A DNA stretch of 40,014 nucleotides from Eubacterium sp. (GTDB lineage Bacteria > Bacillota > Clostridia > Oscillospirales > Acutalibacteraceae): the NCBI GenBank assembly GCA_017445905.1, contig JAFSRX010000059.1:1-40014 (forward strand), given 5' to 3'. Position 1 is the first letter of the stretch, and the number at the start of each line of letters is the position of its first letter. Of the stretch, positions 16,957 through 26,445 are shown in pieces. A program made the position numbers and the translations under genes. The notes beneath the pieces are model-generated. The model was not told where the DNA came from. It searched no databases and worked only from the letters and a program-made list of their open reading frames with translations.

Positions 16957-18729
16957 ATGAGTAAAGGTACAATTTTAAAGGTATCGGGACCCCTTGTTGT
17001 TGCAAAGGATATGAGGGACGCCAATATGTTCGACGTTGTTCGTGTCAGCGAACACAGACTTATCGGCGAAATCATTGAAATGCACGGTGACAAGGCTTCA
17101 ATTCAGGTTTATGAGGATACTTCGGGACTCGGAACGGGCGAAGAGGTTGAATCAACAAATGAACCGCTGAGCGTTGAGCTCGGTCCCGGTCTTATCAAGG
17201 GAATTTTCGACGGAATTCAGAGACCGCTTGAAAAGATTATGGAACTTTCCGGAAATAATCTTGAAAGAGGTATTGAGGTTCCCTCGCTATCAAGAGATAC
17301 AAAATGGCATTTCTTCCCGACTGCTAAAGTCGGAGATAAGGTTGCCTCCGGCGATGAGCTCGGATATGTTCAGGAAACAGATATAGTTAAGCATAAAATT
17401 ATGGTTCCTCCAAGAATGCGCGGAACAGTTAAGGCTATATCCGAGGGCGACTTTACTGTAACAGATAAAGTTGTTGAACTTGAGGGAGAAAACGGCGAAA
17501 ACTTCGAATTAACATTAATGCAGAAATGGCCCGTTCGTCAGGGCAGACCGTATAAGAAAAAACTCTCCCCCGATATGCCCCTCATAACAGGACAGAGAGT
17601 TGTTGATACGCTCTTCCCGATTGCAAAGGGCGGCGTTGCAGCTATTCCCGGTCCCTTCGGAAGCGGAAAAACAGTAACTCAGCATCAGCTTGCTAAATGG
17701 GCTGAGGCGGATATCGTTGTTTATATCGGCTGCGGTGAGCGCGGTAACGAAATGACCGACGTTTTAAACGAGTTCCCCGAGCTGATTGACCCGCATACAG
17801 GCAAATCACTTATGGAGAGAACTGTTCTTATAGCAAACACCTCGGATATGCCCGTTGCAGCTCGTGAGGCTTCAATATATACAGGTATAACAATCGCTGA
17901 ATATTTCAGAGATATGGGTTATTCCGTTGCCCTTATGGCAGACTCAACCTCCCGTTGGGCAGAGGCGCTTCGTGAAATGAGCGGACGTCTTGAAGAAATG
18001 CCCGGTGAAGAGGGTTATCCCGCATATCTCGGATCCCGTCTTGCTCAGTTCTATGAAAGAGCAGGAAGGGTTGAGGTTCTCGGCAGCGATGAGAAGGAAG
18101 GCTCGCTTTCTGTTATCGGCGCTGTTTCTCCTCCGGGCGGTGATATTTCAGAGCCTGTTTCACAGGCAACACTGAGAATAGTTAAGGTTTTCTGGGGACT
18201 CGACAGCGCTCTTGCATATAAGCGCCACTTCCCCGCTATCAACTGGCTGACTTCATATTCCCTTTATGCAGATAATCTTGGAAGATGGTTTAACAGCAAT
18301 GTCAACGCTCAGTGGACAACTTTAAGAACAAGAATTATGGGACTTCTCTCAGATGAAGCCTCTCTTGAAGAAATTGTTAAGCTCGTAGGTATGGACGCAC
18401 TCTCTGCAACCGACAGACTTAAAATGGAGGCTGCAAGAAGTATTCGTGAGGACTTTCTTCATCAGCTTGCCTTCCACGAGGTTGACACATATACATCCCT
18501 TAAAAAACAGTTTTATATGATGAGCCTTGTGCTTGAATTCTATGATAAAGCGCTTGCCGCTCTTGATTTGAATGCAAATATTGAAAAACTTGTTTCAATT
18601 CCCTCAAGAGAAGCAATAGGAAGATTCAAGTACGTTAAGGAAGAAGATATCGACAGCGAATTTGATAAAACACGCTCACTTCTCAGCAGCGATATCAATG
18701 AAGTAATCAATGCAAAGGAGGAATACTGA
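16957..18729 (+). CDS. ntpA: V-type ATPase catalytic subunit A
   Basis: 590 residues. Catalytic nucleotide-binding subunit with the P-loop GPFGSGKT at 232-239, the family's non-homologous insertion before it, GCGERGNEM, and [18 protein letters not shown]. Three copies alternate with subunit B in the head. GGGTGG precedes ATG 16957. The stop overlaps the next ATG by one base, so A and B are coupled. Confidence 0.98.
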   Translation: MSKGTILKVSGPLVVAKDMRDANMFDVVRVSEHRLIGEIIEMHGDKASIQVYEDTSGLGTGEEVESTNEPLSVELGPGLIKGIFDGIQRPLEKIMELSGNNLERGIEVPSLSRDTKWHFFPTAKVGDKVASGDELGYVQETDIVKHKIMVPPRMRGTVKAISEGDFTVTDKVVELEGENGENFELTLMQKWPVRQGRPYKKKLSPDMPLITGQRVVDTLFPIAKGGVAAIPGPFGSGKTVTQHQLAKWAEADIVVYIGCGERGNEMTDVLNEFPELIDPHTGKSLMERTVLIANTSDMPVAAREASIYTGITIAEYFRDMGYSVALMADSTSRWAEALREMSGRLEEMPGEEGYPAYLGSRLAQFYERAGRVEVLGSDEKEGSLSVIGAVSPPGGDISEPVSQATLRIVKVFWGLDSALAYKRHFPAINWLTSYSLYADNLGRWFNSNVNAQWTTLRTRIMGLLSDEASLEEIVKLVGMDALSATDRLKMEAARSIREDFLHQLAFHEVDTYTSLKKQFYMMSLVLEFYDKALAALDLNANIEKLVSIPSREAIGRFKYVKEEDIDSEFDKTRSLLSSDINEVINAKEEY

Positions 18730-20096
18730 TGCCAAAAGAATACAGAACGGTTGAAGAAGTAGCAGGTCCTCTTATGCTTGTAAGAAAGGTTGAAAATGTT
18801 AAGTTTGACGAGCTTGGTGAAATCGAGCTTGCAAACGGCGAAACAAGAAGATGCCGCGTTCTTGAAATAAACGGAAGCGATGCTCTTGTTCAGCTTTTTG
18901 AGCCTTCAACAGGTATTAACCTTTCAAACAGTAAAGTCAGATTTTTAGGCAGAATGATGGAACTCGGCGTTTCTGAAGATATGCTCGGAAGAGTATTCGA
19001 CGGACTCGGCAGACCCATTGACGGCGGTCCTGAAATCATTCCCGAAAAGAGAATGAACGTTAACGGACTTCCGATGAATCCTGCTGCAAGAGCATATCCC
19101 CAGGAGTTTATTCAGACAGGTGTTTCCGCTATAGACGGACTTAACACCCTTGTAAGAGGTCAGAAGCTTCCGATTTTCTCGGCTTCGGGTCTTCCCCATG
19201 CTCAGCTTGCCGCTCAGATTGCCCGTCAGGCAAAGGTCAGAGGCAAGGATGAAAAATTCGCGGTTGTTTTTGCCGCAATGGGTATAACCTTTGAAGAATC
19301 TGATTTCTTCATTCAGTCTTTCAGAGAAACAGGCGCAATAGAAAGAACAGTTATGTTCTCAAACCTTGCAAACGACCCTGCTATCGAAAGAATTGCAACT
19401 CCTAAAATGGCTTTAACAGCAGCAGAATACCTTGCTTTTGACAAGGGAATGCATGTTCTTGTTATTATGACGGATATAACCAACTATGCCGATGCGCTTC
19501 GTGAGGTTTCAGCTGCACGAAAGGAAGTGCCCGGCAGGCGAGGATATCCCGGATATATGTACACCGACCTTGCTTCAATCTATGAACGAGCAGGAAGACA
19601 GAAGGGAAAAGACGGCTCAATCACAATGATTCCGATTCTCTCAATGCCCGAGGATGACAAAACCCACCCGATTCCCGACTTAACGGGATATATTACCGAG
19701 GGTCAGATTATCTTGTCACGTGATTTATACCGCAGAGGAATTCTTCCCCCGATTGATGTTCTTCCCTCACTTTCAAGACTTAAGGATAAGGGTATCGGCG
19801 AAGGTAAAACAAGAAAAGACCATTCAAACACAATGAATCAGCTTTTCTCTGCATATGCAAGAGGTAAGGACGCAAAAGAGCTTATGGTTGTTTTAGGTGA
19901 AGCTGCGCTTACTGATATGGATAAGCTCTATGCTAAATTTGCTGATGAATTTGAAAACGAATATATCAATCAGAGCTTTTCTTCCGACAGAACTATCGAG
20001 GAAACGCTTGATATCGGCTGGAAGCTTCTGAAAATCTTCCCGAGAAGCGAGCTCAAGCGTATCAGCGATGAGCTTCTTGATGAATACTATGATTAA
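18729..20096 (+). CDS. ntpB: V-type ATPase regulatory subunit B
   Basis: 455 residues. Homologous to subunit A but without a P-loop, as expected of the non-catalytic B subunit. Family phrases include [32 protein letters not shown] and [23 protein letters not shown]. The start overlaps the ntpA stop (TGATG). AAGGAGG lies at 18716. It is followed by a repeat element that separates it from ntpD. Confidence 0.98.
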   Translation: MPKEYRTVEEVAGPLMLVRKVENVKFDELGEIELANGETRRCRVLEINGSDALVQLFEPSTGINLSNSKVRFLGRMMELGVSEDMLGRVFDGLGRPIDGGPEIIPEKRMNVNGLPMNPAARAYPQEFIQTGVSAIDGLNTLVRGQKLPIFSASGLPHAQLAAQIARQAKVRGKDEKFAVVFAAMGITFEESDFFIQSFRETGAIERTVMFSNLANDPAIERIATPKMALTAAEYLAFDKGMHVLVIMTDITNYADALREVSAARKEVPGRRGYPGYMYTDLASIYERAGRQKGKDGSITMIPILSMPEDDKTHPIPDLTGYITEGQIILSRDLYRRGILPPIDVLPSLSRLKDKGIGEGKTRKDHSNTMNQLFSAYARGKDAKELMVVLGEAALTDMDKLYAKFADEFENEYINQSFSSDRTIEETLDIGWKLLKIFPRSELKRISDELLDEYYD

Positions 20097-20100
20097 TTAA

Positions 20101-20146
20101 AACCTCACACCTTCCCCTTGAGGGGAAGGCAAATAGGTTAGGTGAT
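20101..20146 (+). repeat. Truncated double-hairpin repeat inside the ATPase operon
   Basis: Contains the CCTTCCCC-TTGA-GGGGAAGG stem (20110-20129) and the tail GCAAATAGGTTAGGTGAT. The tail's TAGGTGAT (20140-20146) is the only plausible ribosome binding site for ntpD, so the repeat appears to supply it. A matching tail occurs at 28751-28770. Confidence 0.8.
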
Positions 20147-20150
20147 TTAA

Positions 20151-20825
20151 ATGGCAGTAATGAATGTAAATCCAACCCGAATGGAGCTCACTAATCTTAA
20201 AAGAAAGCTTGCCACTGCACGCAGGGGACATAAGCTTCTTAAAGATAAGCGAGATGAGCTTATGCGCCGTTTTCTTGAACTCGTAAGAGAAAACAAGGAA
20301 CTGCGCCGTCAGGTTGAAGAAGGTGTTAATGAAGCTAATAAGCATATCGCAGTTGCGCGCTCTGTTATGAGCGACGCGGCTTTGGATGTTGCGCTTATGA
20401 TGCCCTCACAGGAAATGAACCTTGAAATCACCGAAAAAAATGTTATGAGCGTTATTCTTCCCGTTTTCGATGCAAAGCTGAAAACTGCCGATGAAAACGA
20501 TATTTATTCATACGGCTATGCTTTTACCTCTTCCGACCTCGACGATGCGGTTAAATCCCTTTCGGATATTATGCCGCTTATGCTACGGCTTGCAGAGGTT
20601 GAAAAATCCTGCGCCCTGATGAGCGCCGAAATAGAGAAAACGAGAAGACGAGTTAACGCACTCGAGCATGTTATGATTCCGAGATATGAGGAAACAATCA
20701 AGTATATAACAATGAAACTCGATGAAAACGAAAGAAGCTCAACAACAAGACTTATGAAGGTTAAATCAATGATGCTTGAGGAAGCAAGACAAAAAGCTCT
20801 TGCCCACGACGCAGAAGTCGGATAA
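20151..20825 (+). CDS. ntpD: V-type ATPase subunit D (central rotor shaft)
   Basis: 224 residues, mostly two long helices forming the rotor axle (N-terminal NPTRMELTNLKRKLATARRGHKLLKDKRDELMR and a long C-terminal helix with RRVNALEHVMIPRYEETIKYI). These are classic subunit D phrases. Last gene of the operon, followed by a terminator. Its ribosome binding site lies in a repeat element. Confidence 0.96.
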   Translation: MAVMNVNPTRMELTNLKRKLATARRGHKLLKDKRDELMRRFLELVRENKELRRQVEEGVNEANKHIAVARSVMSDAALDVALMMPSQEMNLEITEKNVMSVILPVFDAKLKTADENDIYSYGYAFTSSDLDDAVKSLSDIMPLMLRLAEVEKSCALMSAEIEKTRRRVNALEHVMIPRYEETIKYITMKLDENERSSTTRLMKVKSMMLEEARQKALAHDAEVG

Positions 20826-20831
20826 AAAACA

Positions 20832-20862
20832 AAAAGCTATCCCACTCGGATAGCTTTTATTA
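20832..20862 (+). terminator. Terminator of the V-type ATPase operon
   Basis: AAAAGCTATCC pairs with GGATAGCTTTT, loop CACTC, followed by ATTAATT. Confidence 0.85.
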
Positions 20863-20903
20863 ATTATAATCGTTGTATGCGACTCTGTTCTTTGCTCATT
20901 GCG

Positions 20904-21431
20904 TCATACATTATGCATTTCTTCTTCGGGCAACTTCTTTTGCTTCGCCTGAATAATAATCGATTCAATAGCAGCAATATTTGAAACGGCGCAGATAACG
21001 CCAATCCAGATTAAAACTTTGAAAAACCTCATTGCAAACGGCAAAACGAACATTGAAGTTCCCATAATTTTTCCGAAAAACGAATGAACAAAATAAAAAT
21101 TTCCGCTTTTAATTTTAGATATAGTTGCCGAAATTAAAAACATTATAACAGCCAGGCCCTCCCATAAATAAAACCAAAACGGAAGCAAATTCTGAACTAT
21201 AAGAACCTTTGCAAGGGCAAGATAAGTTAAAACGTCGCCCGCCGTATCCATTATCGAGCCGAAAACACTTTCGCTATCAAGTTTTCTCGCAATGGGACCG
21301 TCAATAAAATCCGTAAAGCCGCAATAAACATATATAGTAAGAAAAGCGTTTGTTATTTCACTGAAGAAAAACAAAAAAACAGCGGCAATTATCCTTGAAA
21401 AAGAAATAATATTCGCAATATACTTTTTCAA
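20904..21431 (-). CDS. CDP-alcohol phosphatidyltransferase family protein
   Basis: 175 residues, integral membrane, with about five hydrophobic segments. The complete family motif D-x2-DG-x2-AR-x8-G-x3-D-x3-D is present with Asp41, Asp44, Gly45, Ala48, Arg49, Gly58, Asp62 and Asp66, so it should be active. It transfers a phosphatidyl group from CDP-diacylglycerol to an alcohol acceptor, such as glycerol 3-phosphate or phosphatidylglycerol. The acceptor cannot be read from sequence. The start is TTG at 21431, supported by GGCGGTGAT upstream. It is a monocistronic minus-strand gene with a perfect promoter. Confidence 0.85.
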   Translation of the reverse strand: MKKYIANIISFSRIIAAVFLFFFSEITNAFLTIYVYCGFTDFIDGPIARKLDSESVFGSIMDTAGDVLTYLALAKVLIVQNLLPFWFYLWEGLAVIMFLISATISKIKSGNFYFVHSFFGKIMGTSMFVLPFAMRFFKVLIWIGVICAVSNIAAIESIIIQAKQKKLPEEEMHNV

Positions 21432-21472
21432 TTAATCACCGCCTTTTCATATATGTGTCAAAATACACTATA

Positions 21473-21501
21473 ATTATAAATGAGCGTGCAATATTTGTCA
21501 A
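21473..21501 (-). promoter_or_regulatory. Consensus promoter of the CDP-alcohol phosphatidyltransferase gene
   Basis: On the minus strand TTGACA, a 17-bp spacer and TATAAT, a perfect sigma-A consensus. The spacer and -10 overlap one arm of an inverted repeat whose other arm is at 21625-21635. Confidence 0.85.
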
Positions 21502-21514
21502 ACCGTGAATATCT

Positions 21515-21745
21515 TATAATAATGTTTTTAATATAGATACACTACTGAGGTAAGAAAACTGTAAATACTCACAAAAATCTTTCAACATATATGGTCAAAA
21601 TAAACAAAAGAAAAAAGGTTGGGGCGCTCATTTATCATAAATAAATAGAAAAAGATTAAAAAATGGTGTCAATCTCAAATTATTGTTGAAATTTGGGATT
21701 CGTTTTATTATTATATTGGTGTATCAAATATCGGCGGTGTATCTT
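21515..21745 (+). promoter_or_regulatory. Promoter region and long leader of xpt
   Basis: A TATAAT at 21515-21520 (or AATAAT at 21518) with a weak TTGTCA at 21495 could start a leader of about 215 nt. Near its end, about 21673-21702, AATCTCAAATT pairs with AAATTTGGGATT and is followed by a T-rich stretch, like an attenuator. I do not recognise a purine riboswitch core. ATAAATGAGCG (21476-21486) and CGCTCATTTAT (21625-21635) form an 11-bp inverted repeat. Confidence 0.45.
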
Positions 21746-22324
21746 ATGGAATTACTGAAACAGAAGATATTAAACGAGGGTGAGGTCTATGAAGGCAACA
21801 TCCTTAAAGTGGACAGTTTTCTGAACCATCAGATAGACTGCGTTTTTTTGCAGGAAATAGCAAAAGAATTTCATAGGTTATTTAAAGACGAGGGCGTTAA
21901 CAAAGTACTTACTATAGAAGCATCGGGCATAGCCATAGGTGCGTTAGTAGCACGGGAGTTTGAATGCCCTCTTGTTTTTGCTAAAAAATCAAAAACAAAG
22001 AATAACGACGGAAATGTTTTAACAAGTGAGGTTGAAAGCTTTACCCACGGAGTTACAAACAATGTTCTTGTTTCAAAAAAATATATAAACAAAGAAGATA
22101 AAATTCTTATTATCGATGATTTTCTTGCAATGGGAAATGCGCTTTGCGGTTTGATTGATATTGTTAATCAGGGCGGCGCCGGGCTCGCAGGCTGTGGAAT
22201 AGTTATTGAAAAAGGCTATCAGCACGGCGGCGATAAGCTCAGAGAAAAGGGAATCAAGGTTGAATCTCTTGCAATTGTTGAGAGTATGAACCACGAAACA
22301 GGAGAGATTGAATTCAGAGACTAA
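21746..22324 (+). CDS. xpt: Xanthine phosphoribosyltransferase
   Basis: 192 residues, close to the family's 190-195. It converts xanthine and PRPP to XMP. The PRPP-binding loop is ILIIDDFLAMGNA, and the N-terminus MELLKQKILNEGEVYEGNILKVDSFLNHQID is typical of Xpt. The upstream in-frame extension from 21683 reads as a hydrophobic non-family sequence and is rejected; ATG 21746 has GGCGGTG at about 8 nt. It opens a purine salvage cluster with a nucleoside-type ABC importer and hpt. Confidence 0.93.
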   Translation: MELLKQKILNEGEVYEGNILKVDSFLNHQIDCVFLQEIAKEFHRLFKDEGVNKVLTIEASGIAIGALVAREFECPLVFAKKSKTKNNDGNVLTSEVESFTHGVTNNVLVSKKYINKEDKILIIDDFLAMGNALCGLIDIVNQGGAGLAGCGIVIEKGYQHGGDKLREKGIKVESLAIVESMNHETGEIEFRD

Positions 22325-22391
22325 CAAAAAGGTTATAATGCCGAACGGCTTATAATATATAAAAGGAAAAATAATATTGGAGGAAAATCAA

Positions 22392-23669
22392 ATGAAACTT
22401 TCAAAGAAAATTGTTGCAGTTCTCCTCGCAGTTGTTCTTGCAGTAGCAGGCGCGTTTGTTGCTTGCTCAAAGGGCGGCGAGAAAACAGACGACACAACAG
22501 CTGCTTCAGACACAGCTAAAGATGTTAAGGTTGGATTCATCTTCTTACATGATGAAAACTCAACTTACGACCTTAACTTCATCAACGCTGCAAAAGAAGC
22601 TTGCAAAGAGCTCGGCGTAGAGTACGTTCTCAAAACAAACATTCCCGAGGGTAACGAGTGCTACGAAGCTGCTGCTGACCTTGTTGACCAGGGTTGTAAC
22701 ATCGTTTTTGCTGACTCATTCGGCCACGAAGATTATCTCATCAAGGCTGCAAAAGAGTTCGCAGATGTTGAGTTCTGCCACGCAACAGGAACAAAGGCTC
22801 ACACTGAAAACCTTGCTAACTACCACAATGCTTTCGCTTCAATATATGAGGGAAGATATCTTGCAGGTGTTGCTGCAGGTCTCAAACTCAACGAGATTAA
22901 AGAGGCTGGCAAGCTCAAGGGCAAAACTCCTAAGATGGGTTATGTTGGCGCATACACATATGCAGAGGTTATCAGCGGTTACACATCATTCTATCTTGGC
23001 GCAAAGAGCGTTTGCGAAGATGTTGTAATGGATGTTAAGTTCACAGGTTCATGGTATGATGAGACTGCAGAGAAAGAAGCTGCTCAGGCTCTTATCGAGG
23101 GCGGCGCAGACCTCATTTCTCAGCACGCTGACTCAATGGGCGCTCCAACAGCTTGCGAAAACGCAGGTATCCCCGACGTTTCATACAACGGTTCAACTGT
23201 TGACGCTTGCCCCAACACCTTCATCGTATCTTCAAGAATCAACTGGGCTCCTTACTTCAAGTACATGGTTGAATGCGTTCAGAAGGGCGAAGCTATCGAC
23301 GCTGACTGGACAGGAACAATGGCTACAGGTTCTGTTGAGCTTACAGAGGTAAACGAAAAAGCTGCTGCAAAGGGCACTCAGGAAAAACTCGACGCAGTTA
23401 AAGCTGACCTTGAGGCTGGCAAGATTCATGTATTCGACACTGCTTCATTCACAGTAACTAAGGACGAAAAGAACAAGGTAAATCTCCACGCAACAGTTGA
23501 TGACAAGGGTGTTCTTACCGGTTATATGGCTGACGTTGATACAGACGAAGCGTTCACAGGCGACACAGAAGTTGTTAAAGACGGATACTTCCACGAGTCT
23601 GAATTCAGATCAGCTCCTTACTTCGATGTTAATCTTGACGGCATCACTCTTCTTAACACCGCTTTCTAA
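22392..23669 (+). CDS. BMP family ABC transporter lipoprotein (nucleoside/purine binding)
   Basis: 425 residues. A lipoprotein signal (MKLSKKIVAVLLAVVLAVAGAF-VAC) is followed by a Thr/Asp-rich linker and a PnrA/BMP-type binding fold (KVGFIFLHDENSTYDLNFINAAKEA, the family opening). BMP proteins bind purine nucleosides in several bacteria. The start is ATG 22392 after GGAGGAAAA, rejecting a TTG five codons earlier. Codon use is strikingly biased to GCT, AAC and TTC compared with neighbours, which suggests very high expression. A hairpin after the gene separates it from the ATPase gene. Confidence 0.92.
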   Translation: MKLSKKIVAVLLAVVLAVAGAFVACSKGGEKTDDTTAASDTAKDVKVGFIFLHDENSTYDLNFINAAKEACKELGVEYVLKTNIPEGNECYEAAADLVDQGCNIVFADSFGHEDYLIKAAKEFADVEFCHATGTKAHTENLANYHNAFASIYEGRYLAGVAAGLKLNEIKEAGKLKGKTPKMGYVGAYTYAEVISGYTSFYLGAKSVCEDVVMDVKFTGSWYDETAEKEAAQALIEGGADLISQHADSMGAPTACENAGIPDVSYNGSTVDACPNTFIVSSRINWAPYFKYMVECVQKGEAIDADWTGTMATGSVELTEVNEKAAAKGTQEKLDAVKADLEAGKIHVFDTASFTVTKDEKNKVNLHATVDDKGVLTGYMADVDTDEAFTGDTEVVKDGYFHESEFRSAPYFDVNLDGITLLNTAF

Positions 23670-23703
23670 GAAAGTTTAAAAGAAGAAGCAATATAAATAA
23701 ACG

Positions 23704-23730
23704 GCCGTGGCTGTATTAAACAGTCACGGC
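23704..23730 (+). terminator. Intra-operon hairpin after the binding protein gene
   Basis: GCCGTGGCTGT pairs with ACAGTCACGGC around a 5-nt loop, with no T-run. It is more likely an mRNA-stabilising or partial termination hairpin that gives the binding protein higher expression than the transporter. Confidence 0.6.
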
Positions 23731-23788
23731 TATAATCACTTAATATTAGTTAATCAAAAAGCTTACTTTATCACCTGCGGAGGTACAT

Positions 23789-25342
23789 ATGAGCGAAAAA
23801 GTTGCACTCGAATTACAAGGCATTACAAAAGCCTTCGGTACTAAAGTAGTAGCAAATAAAAATGTTGACCTTAAGGTCTTTAAAGGCGAAATACTCGCAA
23901 TTCTCGGCGAGAACGGAAGCGGTAAAACAACCCTTATGAATATGGTTTCGGGAATTTACTATCCCGATGAAGGAAAGATTTTTGTAGATGGTAAAGAGGT
24001 TGTTATTTCTTCACCGAAAGACGCTTTCAACTACAGAATTGGAATGATACATCAGCATTTCAAACTTGTTGATATCTTTTCTGCTGCCGAAAATATCGTT
24101 CTCGGAATTGATGACGGCAAAAAATTCAACCTGAAAAAAGCAAAACAGGATATTAAAAAAATCATTGACCAATACGGTTTTATTCTTGATCTCGATAAAA
24201 AAATCTATGAAATGTCTGTTTCTGAAAAACAGACCGTTGAAATTATCAAGGTGCTTTACAGAGGGGCTGATATTCTTATTCTTGATGAGCCCACAGCTGT
24301 TTTAACGCCTCAGGAAACAAGTAAATTATTTGACGTTCTCCGCAATATGAAAGCGGATAATAAGTCGATTATCATAATAACTCACAAACTCCACGAAGTG
24401 CTTGACATCTCTGACAGAGTTGCAACTCTCAGAAAGGGAGAAAATGTTGGCACTGTTCTTACAAAGGATGCAACCGAATCCTCGCTCACTGAAATGATGG
24501 TTGGCGAAAAGGTTGACCTCAATATTGAACGAAAAGACCCCAAAAATCCTGAACCGAGACTCGTTGTTAAAAAGCTCAATGTTAAGAATCACGACGGCTC
24601 AAATGCTCTTACTGATGTTAACTTCACAGTTAACAGCGGCGAAATACTTGGTATTGCAGGTATTTCGGGCTCAGGTCAGAAAGAACTTCTTGAATCCATT
24701 GCAGGACTTCAGAAAACAGAAAAAGGCTCTTCAATCCTTTTCACCGATACAGATGAAGTTGAACAGCAGCTTGTCGGCAAAACTCCGAGAGAGATAAGAA
24801 GACTCGGCGTTGCAATGAGTTTCGTTCCCGAAGACAGACTTGGAATGGGACTTGTTGGCAATATGGATATAACCGATAATATGATGCTGCGTTCCTACAA
24901 AAACGGTAAGGGCGAATTCTTAAACAGAAAACAGCCCAAAAAGCTCGCAGAGGATATTATTGATGAGCTTGAGGTTGTAACACCATCTACAACAACTCCT
25001 GTTCGAAGACTTTCGGGCGGTAATGTTCAGAAGGTTCTCGTTGGACGAGAGATTGCACTTGAACCGAGAGTTCTTATGGTTGCGTATCCCGTAAGAGGAC
25101 TTGATATCAACTCATCATATATGATTTATAACCTTCTCAACAAGCAGAAGGAAGAGGGCGTTTCCATAATCTTCGTTGGCGAGGACCTCGATGTTCTTAT
25201 TGCCCTTTGCGATAGAATTATGGTTATAAACTCAGGAAACATAACAGGTATAGTTGACGGAAAAACAGCTAAAAAAGAAGACCTTGGCCTTCTTATGACA
25301 AAGAGTCTTGATGCAAAGGAGGATGGCGATAATGAGCAGTAA
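23789..25342 (+). CDS. ABC transporter ATPase, two nucleotide-binding domains (nucleoside/sugar type)
   Basis: 517 residues with two ABC domains, as in the RbsA/NupO-like class. The first has Walker A GENGSGKT (40-47), Walker B ILILDEPTAVL and a slightly degenerate signature MSVSEKQTVEI. The second has a non-canonical Walker A (GISGSGQKE) but a good RRLSGGNVQKVLVGREI signature, so one composite site is probably non-hydrolytic, as usual in this class. GCGGAGG precedes ATG 23789. The stop overlaps the first permease gene. Confidence 0.93.
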   Translation: MSEKVALELQGITKAFGTKVVANKNVDLKVFKGEILAILGENGSGKTTLMNMVSGIYYPDEGKIFVDGKEVVISSPKDAFNYRIGMIHQHFKLVDIFSAAENIVLGIDDGKKFNLKKAKQDIKKIIDQYGFILDLDKKIYEMSVSEKQTVEIIKVLYRGADILILDEPTAVLTPQETSKLFDVLRNMKADNKSIIIITHKLHEVLDISDRVATLRKGENVGTVLTKDATESSLTEMMVGEKVDLNIERKDPKNPEPRLVVKKLNVKNHDGSNALTDVNFTVNSGEILGIAGISGSGQKELLESIAGLQKTEKGSSILFTDTDEVEQQLVGKTPREIRRLGVAMSFVPEDRLGMGLVGNMDITDNMMLRSYKNGKGEFLNRKQPKKLAEDIIDELEVVTPSTTTPVRRLSGGNVQKVLVGREIALEPRVLMVAYPVRGLDINSSYMIYNLLNKQKEEGVSIIFVGEDLDVLIALCDRIMVINSGNITGIVDGKTAKKEDLGLLMTKSLDAKEDGDNEQ

Positions 25343-26444
25343 TTCAAAAGCAAAAAAGCGCGAGCCCCTCTTCCACGTTGCAAAGCGCGAGGGATTATCC
25401 CCTGTTAAAGCAACTCTTATCAGAATAGGCTCGGTTGTTGCAGCGCTTATCGTTTGCGCAATAGTTACAATGGCGCTCACAGGTGAAAACCCGATAAGAG
25501 TTTATGCAACTATGATAGACGGCGCATTCGGAACATCAAGAAGAATCTGGAATCTTCTTCAGAGCTTATCAATGCTGCTGTGCGTTTCGCTTGCCGTTAC
25601 TCCCGCATTTAAAATGCGATTCTGGAACATCGGTGCTGAAGGTCAGGTATTGATGGGCGGACTTGCAAGCGCAGCTTGTATGATACTTTTCGGAAACAAG
25701 CTTCCGAACTTTGTTCTTATCTTAACAATGATTATTGCAAGTATTGTTGCAGGCGCAATCTGGGCATTAATCCCCGCAGTGTTCAAAGCAACACTCGATA
25801 CAAATGAAACCCTCTTTACCCTTATGATGAACTATGTTGCAATTCAACTTGTTGCATATTTCTCAAGAGTTTGGGAAAATCCGAAGGGCTCGGGTTCCAT
25901 CGGTATTATCAACCCTGATACTCAGGCAGGATGGCTTCCTGTTATTGCAAATCAGAAATATCTTTTAAACATCTTAGTTGTTCTTGCGCTTACAATATTT
26001 ATGTATGTTTATCTTAAATACAGTAAGCACGGATATGAAATATCAGTTGTCGGCGAATCTCAGAATACAGCCCGCTACATCGGACTCAATGTTAAAAAGG
26101 TTATCCTTAGAACAATGATTCTTTCAGGTGCCATCTGCGGTATTGCAGGACTCCTTCTTGTCAGCGGAACAAGCCAGACAATAACAACTGAAACAGCGGG
26201 CGGACGAGGCTTTACCGCTATTATGGTAAGCTGGCTTGCTAAATTCAATCCGATTGTTATGATTTTAACCGCACTTCTTCTTTCCTTCCTCGAAGCAGGC
26301 GCAGGTCAGATATCAACCGATTTCGGACTTAACAAATCCTTCTCCGATATCTTAACAGGAATTATTCTTTTCTTCATTATCGGTTGTGAATTCTTTGTTA
26401 ACTATGAAATCAAATTCAACAAAAGCAGTAAGGAGGTAAAGTAA
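25332..26444 (+). CDS. ABC transporter permease (nucleoside type), first
   Basis: 370 residues with a basic N-terminal tail and about eight to ten membrane segments. FWNIGAEGQVLMGGL is the conserved EAA-like phrase of the BPD_transp_2 family. The start is ATG 25332 with AAGGAGG at 25317; the frame extends upstream inside the ATPase gene but without signals. It overlaps the ATPase stop by 11 bp and is followed one base later by the second permease gene. It forms the channel with that partner. Confidence 0.93.
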   Translation: MSSNSKAKKREPLFHVAKREGLSPVKATLIRIGSVVAALIVCAIVTMALTGENPIRVYATMIDGAFGTSRRIWNLLQSLSMLLCVSLAVTPAFKMRFWNIGAEGQVLMGGLASAACMILFGNKLPNFVLILTMIIASIVAGAIWALIPAVFKATLDTNETLFTLMMNYVAIQLVAYFSRVWENPKGSGSIGIINPDTQAGWLPVIANQKYLLNILVVLALTIFMYVYLKYSKHGYEISVVGESQNTARYIGLNVKKVILRTMILSGAICGIAGLLLVSGTSQTITTETAGGRGFTAIMVSWLAKFNPIVMILTALLLSFLEAGAGQISTDFGLNKSFSDILTGIILFFIIGCEFFVNYEIKFNKSSKEVK

Positions 26445-26445
26445 T

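Noticed and set aside
21683-21745. Longer frame upstream of xpt
   Set aside because: The extra 21 residues are hydrophobic and overlap an attenuator-like hairpin; family length and start fit ATG 21746.
21530-21745. Purine or preQ1 riboswitch before xpt
   Set aside because: Neither the TATA/TCTACC loops of the purine aptamer nor the preQ1 core could be found by eye, so no call is made.
22377-22391. TTG start of the BMP lipoprotein gene
   Set aside because: These codons are the GGAGGAAAA ribosome binding site itself; ATG 22392 starts the lipoprotein signal.
24640-24690. Damaged second ATPase domain in the ABC protein
   Set aside because: The degenerate Walker A (GISGSGQKE) is normal in this two-domain nucleoside/sugar ABC class, so it is not evidence of a pseudogene.
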